Shown here: positions 9,281 to 18,100 of the stretch, piece by piece | Layout: each line of letters begins with the position of its first letter | How positions within the stretch are numbered: position 1 is the stretch's first letter | Origin: Chitinophagaceae bacterium | GTDB lineage: Bacteria > Bacteroidota > Bacteroidia > Chitinophagales > Chitinophagaceae | Assembly: GCA_014379345.1 (NCBI GenBank) | Contig: JACMLY010000080.1 | Location: 1-35,013, forward strand | DNA: 35,013 bases | Direction of reading: 5' to 3' | The notes under the pieces: generated by a model | The model's database searches: none | Told to the model about the DNA's origin: nothing | The model's input: only the letters and a program-made list of their open reading frames with translations | Position numbers and translations under genes: made by a program

Positions 9281-12200
9281 TTAGAATTTAATATTTAAAT
9301 TAAAACCTATTCCTCTGGTCGACGGCAAGCCTGTTGACTCCATACCGATCAGGTTATCGGAACTATATCCAAAAGATTCGGGATCAATATTGTCAATCCA
9401 TTTTTTCAGGATCAAAACATTGTTGGCAACTAAATTCAATCGGATACCTTTAACAGGCCAGTTCGGCCGAAGGTATTTGGATAAATCGTAGCCCATCGTG
9501 ATCTGACGCAGTTTCCAGTAACCTCCATCATATATAATCGGCTCAACCAGGGCCTGGGAACGGACAACTTCCCAATAGGTTTGAACAGGCGCGGCCTTGG
9601 TATTTTTTGCTCCCAGTTCTGTAACCCCATCGCCTATTACACCACCCTGTCTTCCCTCAAGTGTCATCTTATGAAGACCATGGCGCGTTAAATTAAAATT
9701 GGTGCCCGACAACATTTTGTTGCCCAATTTAAAATCAATCAGGAAAGAAAAACTGAGTCCTTTGTAATTAAATGAATTATTAAAACCGCCTACCCATTTC
9801 GGTAGGGCACTGCCAAAGTTGACCAACGCATCGGTCCGGATAGGTAGCCCGTTTCCGCCAAATATTTTATTACCGGAAGCATCTCTTTTAAATCCAAAAC
9901 CAGCTATCTGCCCAAGTTCTTGCCCAACAATTTGCCTCAGTTCTCCATTGAAAACGTGGGTACCTACTGTGATCCGTTCGCCATCCTTATCAGTAAGCAG
10001 GCTTAAAACCTTTGTTTTATTATAATTCACATTAAAGGTGAAATTCCAGCTAAAGTTTGAAGTTTCGATCGGCACAATATCCAATAGGAGTTCAATTCCG
10101 TTATTCCGGCTTTCTCCGCTGTTAATACGTGTATCGATAAAACCTGATGCATCAGAAATTTGAGCCTGAACAATCTGATCCGTAGTTATTTTTCTATAGG
10201 CTGCCACGTCAATACTCAGGCGGTTTTTAAAAAATTTCAATTCCAATCCCACTTCTGTTTCTGCTACCCGCATGGGTCTCAGATCAGGGTTGGGCAAGGT
10301 ATTTCCATTAGGTCCGCCAACCGGTTGATTGGCTAACAGGTTACTATTGATGGTATAGAATAAAATATTTGAATAGGGAGGTACATCCGTATCACTGCCT
10401 ACCTGCGCATAAGCGGCTCTTATTTTTCCAAAAGATATCCATGAGGGCAAGTTGAAAGATTCTGAAAATACATAACTCGCGGAAACGGATGGATATAATA
10501 TGCTCCTGTTCTCTGGAGACAATGTGGAGAACCAATCATTACGTAGCGTTCCATTCAAATAGATAGATCGTTTGTATGAAATTTCTGCAGAGCCGTATAA
10601 TGAATTGACACCTCTTTGAGAAAGATCGTACAGTGGATCTTTAGCGCGACCATTCTGAACGGTGTACAGTCCTTTTACAACAAAGTCTGTTACCTGAACG
10701 CTATTGAGATCTGAGCGCCTCCGCATCTGGTTGCCTCCAACTGTCAGATTCGTTCCGATATCCCCAAATTCCCGTGTTGCCGAAACAAGAAAATCTGTAT
10801 TGATCTCCCTGAACCTCCGCGACTCCTGCGTATATAAGCCATTTACAAAACCTGCAGGGGCCGCAGGTCTTGAAGCATGGCCTGTTGGGAAATTATTATA
10901 GTCCTGATCACGCGACCAGTAATCCTGTCCGATCCTTCCCTGAATGTAAAGCCATGAAAGGATATTATACTTCAGGGTGATGTTACCGAAAATGCGGTCT
11001 CTTCGGATATTTTGAAACTGTTCGGCCAAAACCCAATAAGGATTCGTACGGTTCATAAACCGCGAATAAATAAATTCATTCCCTTGTGCATTGTATTTAT
11101 TTGCATCCAATACATCCAGCGGCATAGAGTTAGCGAGGTTATATATGGAAGTAGGTATTGAGTTATCCTGGTTGGCAATGTTTGGCGGATTATAATTGTT
11201 TTCATTTGAGTAATTCACATTCCCCATTACACCCAATTTATCGGTAACATCGTAACTAAACCCAAGGTTAATCGTTCTCCGGTTATAGGTATTATTAGAC
11301 ACAATTCCCTTGCTTTCCAAATCTCCTATGGAAAGGTTAAGGCCACCTTTTTCACCACCTACTGAGATTGTTACCGTATTTGTCAGATTTTGTCCATGCC
11401 GGAAAAATTTTTTGATCCTGTCATACTGCGGTTCGTAGGGAACATCAAGACCATTGAATAATACTTGCCTCATACCGGGCTGGAATTTTTCTCCAAACGA
11501 CCACTGACCCGATGTCGGGTTAGGAGTAGTAGGCCGAACACCATTCTCTCCTTGTCCATACTCATATTGATAATCGGTAAAATCCAAAGGTGTTTCATTC
11601 GTATAATTGAGATTATAGGTTACTCCCAACCCTTTTCCCTTACCCCGTGTTTTTGTAGTGATCATGATCACACCGTCTTTGGCCCTTGAGCCATATAAGG
11701 CAGCTGCTGTTGCGCCTTTTAAGATGGTCATGCTTTCCACATCATCCGGGTTAATACTTGATAAACCGTCTCCACCATCAGAAGTATTACCCCCGCCTCT
11801 GACCGCAATTGAATTGTCTGAAGCAGCGTTTCCGGGATTGGTTCCAAAATTAGTATTGTCGATAGGTACGCCATTTATAACGATCAAAGGATTGTTTTGA
11901 CCTGAAATGGAGGATTGTCCCCTTATACGAATTTTCGAAGTGCCCGCAGGTCCAGTACCCAAACCGGAGATGTTAACTCCTGCAATTTTCCCCTGGAGGG
12001 CATTCATTATATTAGGTGTTCGGTTTATAGTTAAGTCGTCTGGCTGCACCGTAGAAGTAGAGTAGCCAAGACTTCTTGTTTGTCTCTTTATACCCAAAGC
12101 AGTAACAATTACCTCATCCAGATCACTAGCCCCGCTGACGAGTGGAACATCAACAACACTTCTTCCGGACACAGAAATTTCCTGGGTTACAAATCCCACC

Positions 12201-12445
12201 GAACTAAATACCAATACACTATTAGAACCCGCATCAATCGTGTATTTCCCCGATCCATCGGTGGTTGTAGCCCTGGTCCCTCCCTTTACCTGTACAGTTA
12301 CTCCGGGAAGACCTTTCCCTGTTTGTTCCGAAACAGTACCCGAAATGCGTTGGGCTAAAATGAACTCAGATAAGAGAAGTGTAATTAGCAGAAAGAGCAG
12401 TTTGCTCACGGCTGGTTTTGAAACCAGCGGTAATTTTTCGAACAT
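9281..12445 (-). CDS. SusC/RagA-like TonB-linked outer-membrane transporter
   Basis: About 1054 residues from the ATG at 12443-12445. An in-frame TTG at 12487 would add 14 residues ahead of the signal peptide and is rejected. Order of parts: signal peptide ending near ILAQ; carboxypeptidase-regulatory-like domain (RISGTVSEQTGKGLPGVTV); TonB-dependent plug with IRGQSSISGQNNPLIVINGV and ILKGATAAALYGSRAKDGV; then a long beta-barrel ending in an aromatic residue (GFNLNIKF), as expected for an outer-membrane barrel. It imports glycan fragments with SusD, encoded immediately downstream. It is the first gene of the minus-strand run and divergent from the araC-type gene, with a dyad in its upstream region. 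Confidence 0.95.
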   Translation of the reverse strand: MFEKLPLVSKPAVSKLLFLLITLLLSEFILAQRISGTVSEQTGKGLPGVTVQVKGGTRATTTDGSGKYTIDAGSNSVLVFSSVGFVTQEISVSGRSVVDVPLVSGASDLDEVIVTALGIKRQTRSLGYSTSTVQPDDLTINRTPNIMNALQGKIAGVNISGLGTGPAGTSKIRIRGQSSISGQNNPLIVINGVPIDNTNFGTNPGNAASDNSIAVRGGGNTSDGGDGLSSINPDDVESMTILKGATAAALYGSRAKDGVIMITTKTRGKGKGLGVTYNLNYTNETPLDFTDYQYEYGQGENGVRPTTPNPTSGQWSFGEKFQPGMRQVLFNGLDVPYEPQYDRIKKFFRHGQNLTNTVTISVGGEKGGLNLSIGDLESKGIVSNNTYNRRTINLGFSYDVTDKLGVMGNVNYSNENNYNPPNIANQDNSIPTSIYNLANSMPLDVLDANKYNAQGNEFIYSRFMNRTNPYWVLAEQFQNIRRDRIFGNITLKYNILSWLYIQGRIGQDYWSRDQDYNNFPTGHASRPAAPAGFVNGLYTQESRRFREINTDFLVSATREFGDIGTNLTVGGNQMRRRSDLNSVQVTDFVVKGLYTVQNGRAKDPLYDLSQRGVNSLYGSAEISYKRSIYLNGTLRNDWFSTLSPENRSILYPSVSASYVFSESFNLPSWISFGKIRAAYAQVGSDTDVPPYSNILFYTINSNLLANQPVGGPNGNTLPNPDLRPMRVAETEVGLELKFFKNRLSIDVAAYRKITTDQIVQAQISDASGFIDTRINSGESRNNGIELLLDIVPIETSNFSWNFTFNVNYNKTKVLSLLTDKDGERITVGTHVFNGELRQIVGQELGQIAGFGFKRDASGNKIFGGNGLPIRTDALVNFGSALPKWVGGFNNSFNYKGLSFSFLIDFKLGNKMLSGTNFNLTRHGLHKMTLEGRQGGVIGDGVTELGAKNTKAAPVQTYWEVVRSQALVEPIIYDGGYWKLRQITMGYDLSKYLRPNWPVKGIRLNLVANNVLILKKWIDNIDPESFGYSSDNLIGMESTGLPSTRGIGFNLNIKF

Positions 12446-12511
12446 TTGGCAAGTCGTTTTGGTGAATGAATAGCAGTCTATGAACAAAAACCATTTACAA
12501 TCAGAGCAATT

Positions 12512-12542
12512 TATTGGAAGTTTACTGTAGAAACTTCCAATA
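12512..12542. promoter_or_regulatory. Perfect 12-bp dyad in the susC/araC control region
   Basis: Arms TATTGGAAGTTT (12512-12523) and AAACTTCCAATA (12531-12542) are perfectly complementary with a 7-base spacer (ACTGTAG). The dyad lies 66-97 bases ahead of the susC start and has no T-run on either side, so an operator is more likely than a terminator. The AraC-type regulator encoded next door is the natural candidate to bind it (inference). Confidence 0.6.
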
Positions 12543-12573
12543 TTGAACGGTGTAGAATTTTATACAAACCGTC

Positions 12574-12743
12574 GACGGTCGACCGTCAACAGTCAGCGAA
12601 TAAAAGAACATGTAGCTTACCATGCTACTGCATGAATTAATTTGATTGAAGAAGTCCGCCTTTCTTACGGTGGACGGTCGACGATCCACCGTAAATGAAT
12701 AAATGTATATTAGCCAACCAATGCTGCTTGCATGAACCAGTTT
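12574..12743 (+). repeat. Imperfect 99-base tandem duplication upstream of the araC-type gene
   Basis: Segment 12574-12643 recurs at 12673-12743 with substitutions and small indels. Shared landmarks are GACGGTCGAC (12574 and 12673), GAATAAA (12598 and 12697), TAGC and GCATGAA. The second copy contains the ATG of the AraC gene (12732). Within it, TTACGGTGGA (12665-12674) and TCCACCGTAA (12685-12694) form a perfect 10-bp stem with a 10-base loop around GTCGAC; the first copy has overlapping GTCGAC palindromes at 12570-12585. Confidence 0.65.
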
Positions 12744-13619
12744 ATATTAAAAAAAGGCTGCACCGAATTGCTTCTGTTTCCGCACATTGTTGAATTTGCT
12801 TTAAAGAAGAGTACCACTATTCAATTCAATTCTTTGAAGACGGCTGCTACAGATCCATTAAGGATCTATTATATTGTTGATGGAAAATTTGAATGGATCA
12901 TTGATGAGCAGCATTATATTCTGTATCCTGGCGATCTGGCTATTATTTTGCCCGGGCAATTATTAGGCGGTGAAAAAGATTTTCTGGATATCGGAACCGT
13001 TACCTGGTTGCATATAGAGTTAGATCAATTGGCACATACCGGTAAAATGGTACCGGGAAGATGGAGTAGCTTATCAGAAAATGAAAGCAGAACCATCGGA
13101 AAAATCCTGGTACTCAACCATGTTCCCGTCTTACCAAAATTAAAAGAGGCCGGTGTTTTGTTTCACCAGATACAACAGGAATTGTTCGGCCTCGAAATTG
13201 GGTATACCACCCGTATCAACCAACTACTCGACGAACTCTTAATTTTAATTGCACGACAACTCACCAGACTGAATAATTCACGCAGAGACTTCCCTCAGAC
13301 TTTTTTGAAATTAGAACAAACCCTTCGCGAAAATTTATCACATCAATGGACAGTAGAAGAAATGGCAGCATTAGTGGGTCTTGGAACCACCGCTTTTTCG
13401 GAGAAAGTAAAAAACTACACGGGTTTCTCTCCATTGAATTATTTAATCAACATACGCATATCCGAGGCGATAAAACTTTTAAAACAGCTGGATGTGAATG
13501 TTACAAAGATTGCCTTAAATGTGGGATTTTATTCATCCCAGCACTTTGCCACTACATTTAAAAAATTAACGGGGTACACACCCCGAGAATTCAGGAAAAA
13601 AAATATTCCAAACAACTAA
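12732..13619 (+). CDS. AraC-family transcriptional regulator
   Basis: 295 residues. The N-terminal half (about 30-110) is a cupin-like ligand-sensing domain with YYIVDGKFEWIIDEQHYILY and PGDLAIILPGQ. The C-terminal 100 residues hold the two helix-turn-helix motifs of the AraC/XylS family: WTVEEMAALVGLGTTAFSEK and VTKIALNVGFYSSQHFATTF, followed by the usual KKLTGYTPREFRK. It is divergent from susC and precedes the FGGY-like gene by 10 bases, so it most likely controls this sugar-acid locus as a ligand-responsive activator. The start ATG lies inside a duplicated segment, but the ORF begins well before the cupin domain, so this start is reasonable. Confidence 0.92.
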   Translation: MNQFILKKGCTELLLFPHIVEFALKKSTTIQFNSLKTAATDPLRIYYIVDGKFEWIIDEQHYILYPGDLAIILPGQLLGGEKDFLDIGTVTWLHIELDQLAHTGKMVPGRWSSLSENESRTIGKILVLNHVPVLPKLKEAGVLFHQIQQELFGLEIGYTTRINQLLDELLILIARQLTRLNNSRRDFPQTFLKLEQTLRENLSHQWTVEEMAALVGLGTTAFSEKVKNYTGFSPLNYLINIRISEAIKLLKQLDVNVTKIALNVGFYSSQHFATTFKKLTGYTPREFRKKNIPNN

Positions 13620-13629
13620 TAACTAAAAA

Positions 13630-15153
13630 ATGGATTGCATTATTACAATTGATCTTGGTACAGGAGCTGTGAGGGTCTCTGCATTCGATTTAAAGGGCAA
13701 TGTAATTGGTTTTATACGAGCCTCCTTTCCAACTTTTCATACCAAGCCAGATTACAGCGAGCAGGATCCTGAACAGATCTTCATCACCATGCTCTATGTT
13801 CTAAAGAACTTCTTAAATGAAAAAATCCATCCAAAAAAATACAAGGTACTTTCCATTTGCTTTAGCGCGGCCATGCACAGCGTAATGACCACCGATAAAA
13901 ATGGTGTTCCGCTGGGTAATGCGATCGTTTGGTCGGATAACCGTGCAAAAAAAGAATCGCAGGACTTAAAAAACTCCGCGTTCGGAAAAATACTATATGA
14001 AGCAACCGGTACGCCGATACATCCCATGTCGCCAATAAACAAGATCACCTGGATGAAAAATCATGATAAGGAAAGGTTCAGGCAGTCGAAGAAGTTTTTA
14101 TCGATCAAGTCGTACATCATACAACAACTGACCGGTGAATACATCATTGATTATAGTCTTGCTTCGGCAACCGGACTATTAAATATTCACACATTGGAGT
14201 GGGAAACAGATGCATTGAGGCATGCCGGGATTACGGCAGATAAGTTGCCCGGACTGGTACCTGTTTTTTATTCTACTGCAAAACTCAGAAAAGAATACCA
14301 GGCATCTTTAGGACTCCCTAATAAAGTAAAGATCATTGCGGGATCCAGCGACGGATGCCTGGCTACATTGGGTGGTGGGATTTGGGGAGAAGGAAAAGCT
14401 ACGGTAACCATTGAGGATAGTGGTGCTGTGCGTGTGATGGGAAAAAAGGTTTTGAAAGATGAAAAACAACGTTTTTTTAACTACCTGCTTACTGAAGGCA
14501 ATTATGTTTCCGGCGGTCCGACAAATAACGGGGGAGTTGTTTTTGAATGGTTTGCAAAACAGTTTGGAGATTTTAAAAGGGCCTTCGACCTCGAGGATAG
14601 CATGGAGAATTTAATCAACGATGCTTCAAAGGTAGAGGTTGGTTCGGCAGGGCTGATATTTCTTCCTTACCTGCAGGGAGAAAGGGCACCTATCTGGAAT
14701 GCAAATGCAAAAGGGGTCTATTTCGGATTAAATATAAAACACGAACGACAGCATTTTGTGCGGGCGACCATTGAAGGAATATTGTATGCAATTTACAGTA
14801 TAGGAAAAACCCTGGAAGAACATCGCACCATCAACAGTCTTTGTGTAAATGGAAGATTTGTCGCCTACCCTTTTTGGTCGCAAATGATTGCCGATATTTT
14901 TAATAAACCTGTAAATACAAAAAACAATTCAGACAGTGTTGCCGTTGGTGCATTCCTGCTTAGCGCTACTGAAAACGGTATATACAAAAACCTTGATCAG
15001 GCAGCTAAAACGGTTGAATTGCCGGAGACTTATACTCCCAAGAAGATCCATCATGCTGTGTATAAAAAGCATTACGCTATTTTTGAAAGATTAAGCGTGA
15101 AATTATTTGATGAGTTTGAAGCAATCGCCAATCTTCAACAGAAAAAAGAATAA
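13630..15153 (+). CDS. FGGY kinase-like protein with degraded nucleotide-binding motifs (probable pseudokinase)
   Basis: 507 residues, full length and collinear with the kinase at 6135-7622 (shared: YSEQ, ASATGLLNIH, GERAPxWN). The catalytic Asp is kept (D241, AGSSDG). Three ATP motifs are altered: phosphate-1 reads DLGTGAVR (8-15) where DxGTTS is usual; phosphate-2 reads TIEDSGAVR (260-268), where GT has become ED; the adenosine motif reads VNGRFVAYP (406-414), where the paralogue has AGGFAESP. The frame is open throughout, so this is not simple decay. It lies 10 bases after the AraC gene and 46 before the GH43 gene. It may bind the sugar acid without phosphorylating it, for example as a sensor partner of AraC (inference). 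Weak kinase activity cannot be excluded. Confidence 0.75.
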   Translation: MDCIITIDLGTGAVRVSAFDLKGNVIGFIRASFPTFHTKPDYSEQDPEQIFITMLYVLKNFLNEKIHPKKYKVLSICFSAAMHSVMTTDKNGVPLGNAIVWSDNRAKKESQDLKNSAFGKILYEATGTPIHPMSPINKITWMKNHDKERFRQSKKFLSIKSYIIQQLTGEYIIDYSLASATGLLNIHTLEWETDALRHAGITADKLPGLVPVFYSTAKLRKEYQASLGLPNKVKIIAGSSDGCLATLGGGIWGEGKATVTIEDSGAVRVMGKKVLKDEKQRFFNYLLTEGNYVSGGPTNNGGVVFEWFAKQFGDFKRAFDLEDSMENLINDASKVEVGSAGLIFLPYLQGERAPIWNANAKGVYFGLNIKHERQHFVRATIEGILYAIYSIGKTLEEHRTINSLCVNGRFVAYPFWSQMIADIFNKPVNTKNNSDSVAVGAFLLSATENGIYKNLDQAAKTVELPETYTPKKIHHAVYKKHYAIFERLSVKLFDEFEAIANLQQKKE

Positions 15154-15199
15154 GATAAAAAATGGGTTATTAAATTACCATTCTAAATTGAGATAACAC

Positions 15200-16204
15200 T
15201 TGATCGATAAAATAAAGACTCTGCCAGCCATCTCCTTAACCGCAGGATTGCTTTTTGCGTGTGGAGCAACTCATACCGGCCAATCAGGAAATAGCAACGT
15301 GCATTTTGGAAATGATTCGATTCCTTTCAATCCAATTATCAGGGATAAATTTACAGCCGATCCCGCAGCGTTGGTGCATGGCGACACTGTGTATCTATAC
15401 ACGGGTCATGACGAAGCGCCGAAAGGGCAGTCGCGTTATGTGATGCATGATTGGTTGTGTTATTCATCTGTCGATATGATGAACTGGAAGGAGCATAAGT
15501 CGCCTTTAAGCGTGAAAGATTTTGCCTGGGTAAAAGATGACGCATGGGCTTCGCAGGTTACTTATCGTGATAATAAGTTTTACTGGTATGTGGCTGTCAC
15601 GCACAGCACGGTTCCCGGAAAGGCGATCGGCGTAGCCGTTTCCGATTACCCTGCAGGGCCGTTTAAGGATGCTCTTGGCAAGGCGCTTATTACAAACGAC
15701 ATGACAACAGATGCAAAAATAAGTTGGGACGATATCGACCCTTCGGTAATCATCGCTGATGACGGGCAGGCATACTTGTTTTGGGGAAATACGAAATGTT
15801 ATTACGCAAAACTGAAAAATAATATGATAGAGCTCGATGGGCCAATTAACACGATTGATCTTCCCCATTTTACCGAAGCTCCCTGGGTGCATAAGCGGAA
15901 AGGCTGGTATTATCTTTCGTATGCATACCAATTCCCTGAGAAAATAGCCTACGCCATGAGCCGGAATATAAATGGCCCCTGGGAATATAAAGGGATCATC
16001 AATGAAATTGCGGGTAACAGCAACACCAATCATCAATCGATCATCGAATTCAAAGGCAATTCCTATTTTATTTATCACAATGGCGCATTGGCCGATGCCG
16101 GAGGTTTTCATCGATCAGTCTGCATCGAATATCTCCATTATAATAAGGACGGTACTATCAGTCCGATCATTATGACCTCAAAGGGAGTGAGGACGCAGAA
16201 ATGA
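15200..16204 (+). CDS. Glycoside hydrolase family 43 lipoprotein
   Basis: 334 residues. Translation must start at the TTG at 15200: a stop codon lies two codons upstream, and the signal peptide begins at once (IDKIKTLPAISLTAGLLFAC, lipidation Cys at 21). The five-bladed propeller carries the GH43 triad: general base D54 (FTADPAALV), pKa-tuning D180 (WDDIDPSV) and general acid E226 (FTEAPWV). NHQSIIEF and YFIYHNG near the C-terminus are also typical. GH43 enzymes remove alpha-L-arabinofuranosyl, beta-xylosyl or galactosyl residues by inversion. A surface or periplasmic lipoprotein here fits trimming of a plant-type glycan for the neighbouring SusC/SusD system. It is third in the araC/FGGY-like run. 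Confidence 0.9.
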   Translation: MIDKIKTLPAISLTAGLLFACGATHTGQSGNSNVHFGNDSIPFNPIIRDKFTADPAALVHGDTVYLYTGHDEAPKGQSRYVMHDWLCYSSVDMMNWKEHKSPLSVKDFAWVKDDAWASQVTYRDNKFYWYVAVTHSTVPGKAIGVAVSDYPAGPFKDALGKALITNDMTTDAKISWDDIDPSVIIADDGQAYLFWGNTKCYYAKLKNNMIELDGPINTIDLPHFTEAPWVHKRKGWYYLSYAYQFPEKIAYAMSRNINGPWEYKGIINEIAGNSNTNHQSIIEFKGNSYFIYHNGALADAGGFHRSVCIEYLHYNKDGTISPIIMTSKGVRTQK

Positions 16205-16325
16205 TTTTTTTTCGGAATCCGCATCGCTGAATATTCCACAATTGTTGATCATAGAGTCCATTAAGGCCATATTTTTTTGCACAAAGTGGGGGCATGAATT
16301 ATGTACAGGTTCTGTAAAAAAAACT

Positions 16326-16691
16326 ATGATCACACCAATACCAAACATCCCCGGCAATATGGTTGGCTTTATTGCCACAGATGAAGTGAGCAAAGAGGAT
16401 TTTGAAAAAGTAGTTATGCCGGCGGTAGACCGGATTGTTGAAAAAACCGGTGAACTGAACTACCTGTTGGTTATTGACACTTCTTTGAAAAATTTCACTG
16501 CAGGGGCCTGGTGGCAGGATGCATTATTAGGCATTAAGAAGATAATGAAATGGCGGAGAGCCGCTATTGTGTCTGATTCTTCCGGCATCATTACATTCAC
16601 AAATTTCTTTAATGTGGTAGTTCCCGGGGAATTCAAAGGTTTTAAGCCTGAGGCATTAGACCAGGCTATTCAATGGGTTTCAGCCGAATAA
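16326..16691 (+). CDS. SpoIIAA-like (STAS/SEC14-fold) protein
   Basis: 121 residues from the ATG at 16326. The frame is open from a TTG at 16242, but the stretch before this ATG does not look like protein. MITPIPNIPGNMVGFIATDE, then YLLVIDTSLKNFTAGAWWQD and AAIVSDSSGI, ending EALDQAIQWVSAE, match the SpoIIAA-like family (small soluble alpha/beta proteins with a lipid- or ligand-binding STAS-like fold). The family's cellular role is poorly defined. The gene stands alone between the GH43 gene and the toxin-antitoxin pair. Confidence 0.75.
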   Translation: MITPIPNIPGNMVGFIATDEVSKEDFEKVVMPAVDRIVEKTGELNYLLVIDTSLKNFTAGAWWQDALLGIKKIMKWRRAAIVSDSSGIITFTNFFNVVVPGEFKGFKPEALDQAIQWVSAE

Positions 16692-16764
16692 ATGAATATT
16701 AGATCAATATTCCATCCACCATCCATTTTGGAAAACTCGAAGTAATAAAAATTGACTACCTTCG

Positions 16765-16778
16765 GTATAAATTTATAC
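16765..16778. promoter_or_regulatory. 14-bp perfect palindrome before the antitoxin gene (probable autoregulatory operator)
   Basis: GTATAAATTTATAC is self-complementary over all 14 bases and ends three bases before the antitoxin ATG (16782). Xre/MbcA/ParS-type antitoxins repress their own promoters, so this is the expected place for the operator. Its closeness to the ATG implies a very short or absent leader. Confidence 0.6.
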
Positions 16779-16781
16779 TGT

Positions 16782-17258
16782 ATGTCAAAGGATCCAAAGC
16801 GCTCCAGAAATGCTGCGGCGCGTAATGGTGCCGGGATTCTCAAAGGCGTTGTTCGCAAGGAAGTGTCTCCACCCGCTTCCATTCATACGATGGATACGGC
16901 TGAAAAAATATCGCTGATCAGGAATGGTGTTACCAAACAATACCTGGAAGAAATTAAAGATCAATCCGGTCTTGATTATGACAGCCTGAGTGCGATCCTC
17001 GCCGTTTCAAGGGCAACGCTTATCAATAAAAAAGGGCTGGAGAAATTTGACACCGCAACCAGCGAACGAATTCTTCTATTTGCAGATACACTTGCATATG
17101 GTCAATCTGTTTTCGAAGACAGTGACCGTTTTAATGTTTGGATGAAAAGCTCCAATAAAGCATTGGGTAACAAGACACCCATAGAAATGATGGACACACT
17201 TTACGGGATGCAGGAGGTGAAAAAACTCATCGGCAGAATTGAATACGGCGTATTTTAA
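16782..17258 (+). CDS. Type II antitoxin, Xre/MbcA/ParS toxin-binding family
   Basis: 158 residues from the ATG at 16782 (a TTG at 16752 would place the palindromic operator inside the gene). The protein has a basic, disordered N-terminus (KDPKRSRNAAARNGAG), an Xre-like helical DNA-binding part (LSAILAVSRATLINKKGLEK) and the C-terminal toxin-binding domain (DUF2384) with FNVWMKSSNKALGNKTPIEM and a final IGRIEYGVF. It neutralises the RES toxin encoded 11 bases downstream and probably represses the pair through the palindrome at 16765-16778. The N-terminal extension before the HTH is about 45 residues. Confidence 0.9.
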   Translation: MSKDPKRSRNAAARNGAGILKGVVRKEVSPPASIHTMDTAEKISLIRNGVTKQYLEEIKDQSGLDYDSLSAILAVSRATLINKKGLEKFDTATSERILLFADTLAYGQSVFEDSDRFNVWMKSSNKALGNKTPIEMMDTLYGMQEVKKLIGRIEYGVF

Positions 17259-17269
17259 ATACAGGATCC

Positions 17270-17725
17270 ATGGTTTTGTACCGTATTGGAAAAACAAAAT
17301 TTGCACACGACCTTGAGGGAACAGGCGCCAAATTGAATGGGGGAAGATGGAATCATGAGGGAGTGCCATGCATTTATTGCGCCGCCAGCAGGGCCCTCAG
17401 TTTACTTGAATATTCAGCACATGTTACGCTGGACACCATACCAAAATCTCTTTCATTTACCAGTTTTGAATTGGCTGATGACCTCATTTATAGTGTCAAA
17501 ACCACCAAACTTCCACCTAATTGGGATGACTGGCCACATCCAATGACGGCAAGGGATTTCGGAACGACTCTTTTGCGTGAAAACAAGTATGCCGTGTTGC
17601 AGTTCCCTTCTGCCATCATTTCAGAGGAGTTTATTTATGTAATCAACCCGCTTCATGCCAGAATGAAATCAATTAAAATCATCCATGTGCGGGGTTATTC
17701 GTATGATCTACGTTTGAAAATTTAG
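17270..17725 (+). CDS. RES-domain toxin (NAD+-degrading family)
   Basis: 151 residues, the usual size for a single RES domain. The name-giving residues are present: R5 (LYRIGKTKFA), the GGRWN loop (24-28), Y36, E47 (ALSLLEYSAHV) and a late Ser region (LQFPSAIISEEFIYVINPLH). Characterised RES toxins deplete cellular NAD+. The gene forms an operon with the upstream antitoxin. Its stop codon overlaps the end of the convergent cupin gene by four bases (17722-17725). Confidence 0.92.
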   Translation: MVLYRIGKTKFAHDLEGTGAKLNGGRWNHEGVPCIYCAASRALSLLEYSAHVTLDTIPKSLSFTSFELADDLIYSVKTTKLPPNWDDWPHPMTARDFGTTLLRENKYAVLQFPSAIISEEFIYVINPLHARMKSIKIIHVRGYSYDLRLKI

Positions 17726-18093
17726 TCGCCCGTCGGTTCTATAGAACTTGTTTCGAACATGAGCATAACGGTTTTCTTTGGAGCCCTGGGCCGGTGCATG
17801 ACGCCTTTCGAAATGGTTACACCCTGGCTAGGATTTAATTCGATTGTCTGATCTTCAAGGTCTATCAGCAATTGACCATCAAGAACAAAAAAGAATTCGT
17901 CATCGTTCTCGTGCTTATGCCAATGAAATTCGCCTTCTACAATACCAATTCTTACTACGCTCTCGTTCACCCGGGTTAATGTTTGATTGAACCATTTCTC
18001 TTTATTTTCGCCAACAATAGTAGGAATATCAATCTTTTTAAGATGCTCAAATTTTACACCAAGGTTGATATTGTATTTCTGCTGATTTTGCAT
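17722..18093 (-). CDS. Single-domain cupin protein
   Basis: 123 residues with one conserved cupin barrel. Motif 1 is GEFHWHKHENDDEFFFVLDG, with three His and a Glu as candidate metal ligands; motif 2 is PSQGVTISKGVMHRPRAPKK. Small cupins of this kind include isomerases, dioxygenases and proteins of unknown function; the substrate cannot be told from sequence. The gene starts 7 bases after the GNAT gene ends, so the two are probably co-transcribed. It converges on the RES toxin gene with a four-base overlap. Confidence 0.82.
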   Translation of the reverse strand: MQNQQKYNINLGVKFEHLKKIDIPTIVGENKEKWFNQTLTRVNESVVRIGIVEGEFHWHKHENDDEFFFVLDGQLLIDLEDQTIELNPSQGVTISKGVMHRPRAPKKTVMLMFETSSIEPTGD

Positions 18094-18100
18094 ACAAGTA

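Noticed and set aside
12446..12487. TTG start for SusC, 14 codons upstream
   Set aside because: It adds a polar stretch with two cysteines before a complete signal peptide; the ATG at 12445 gives a normal N-terminus.
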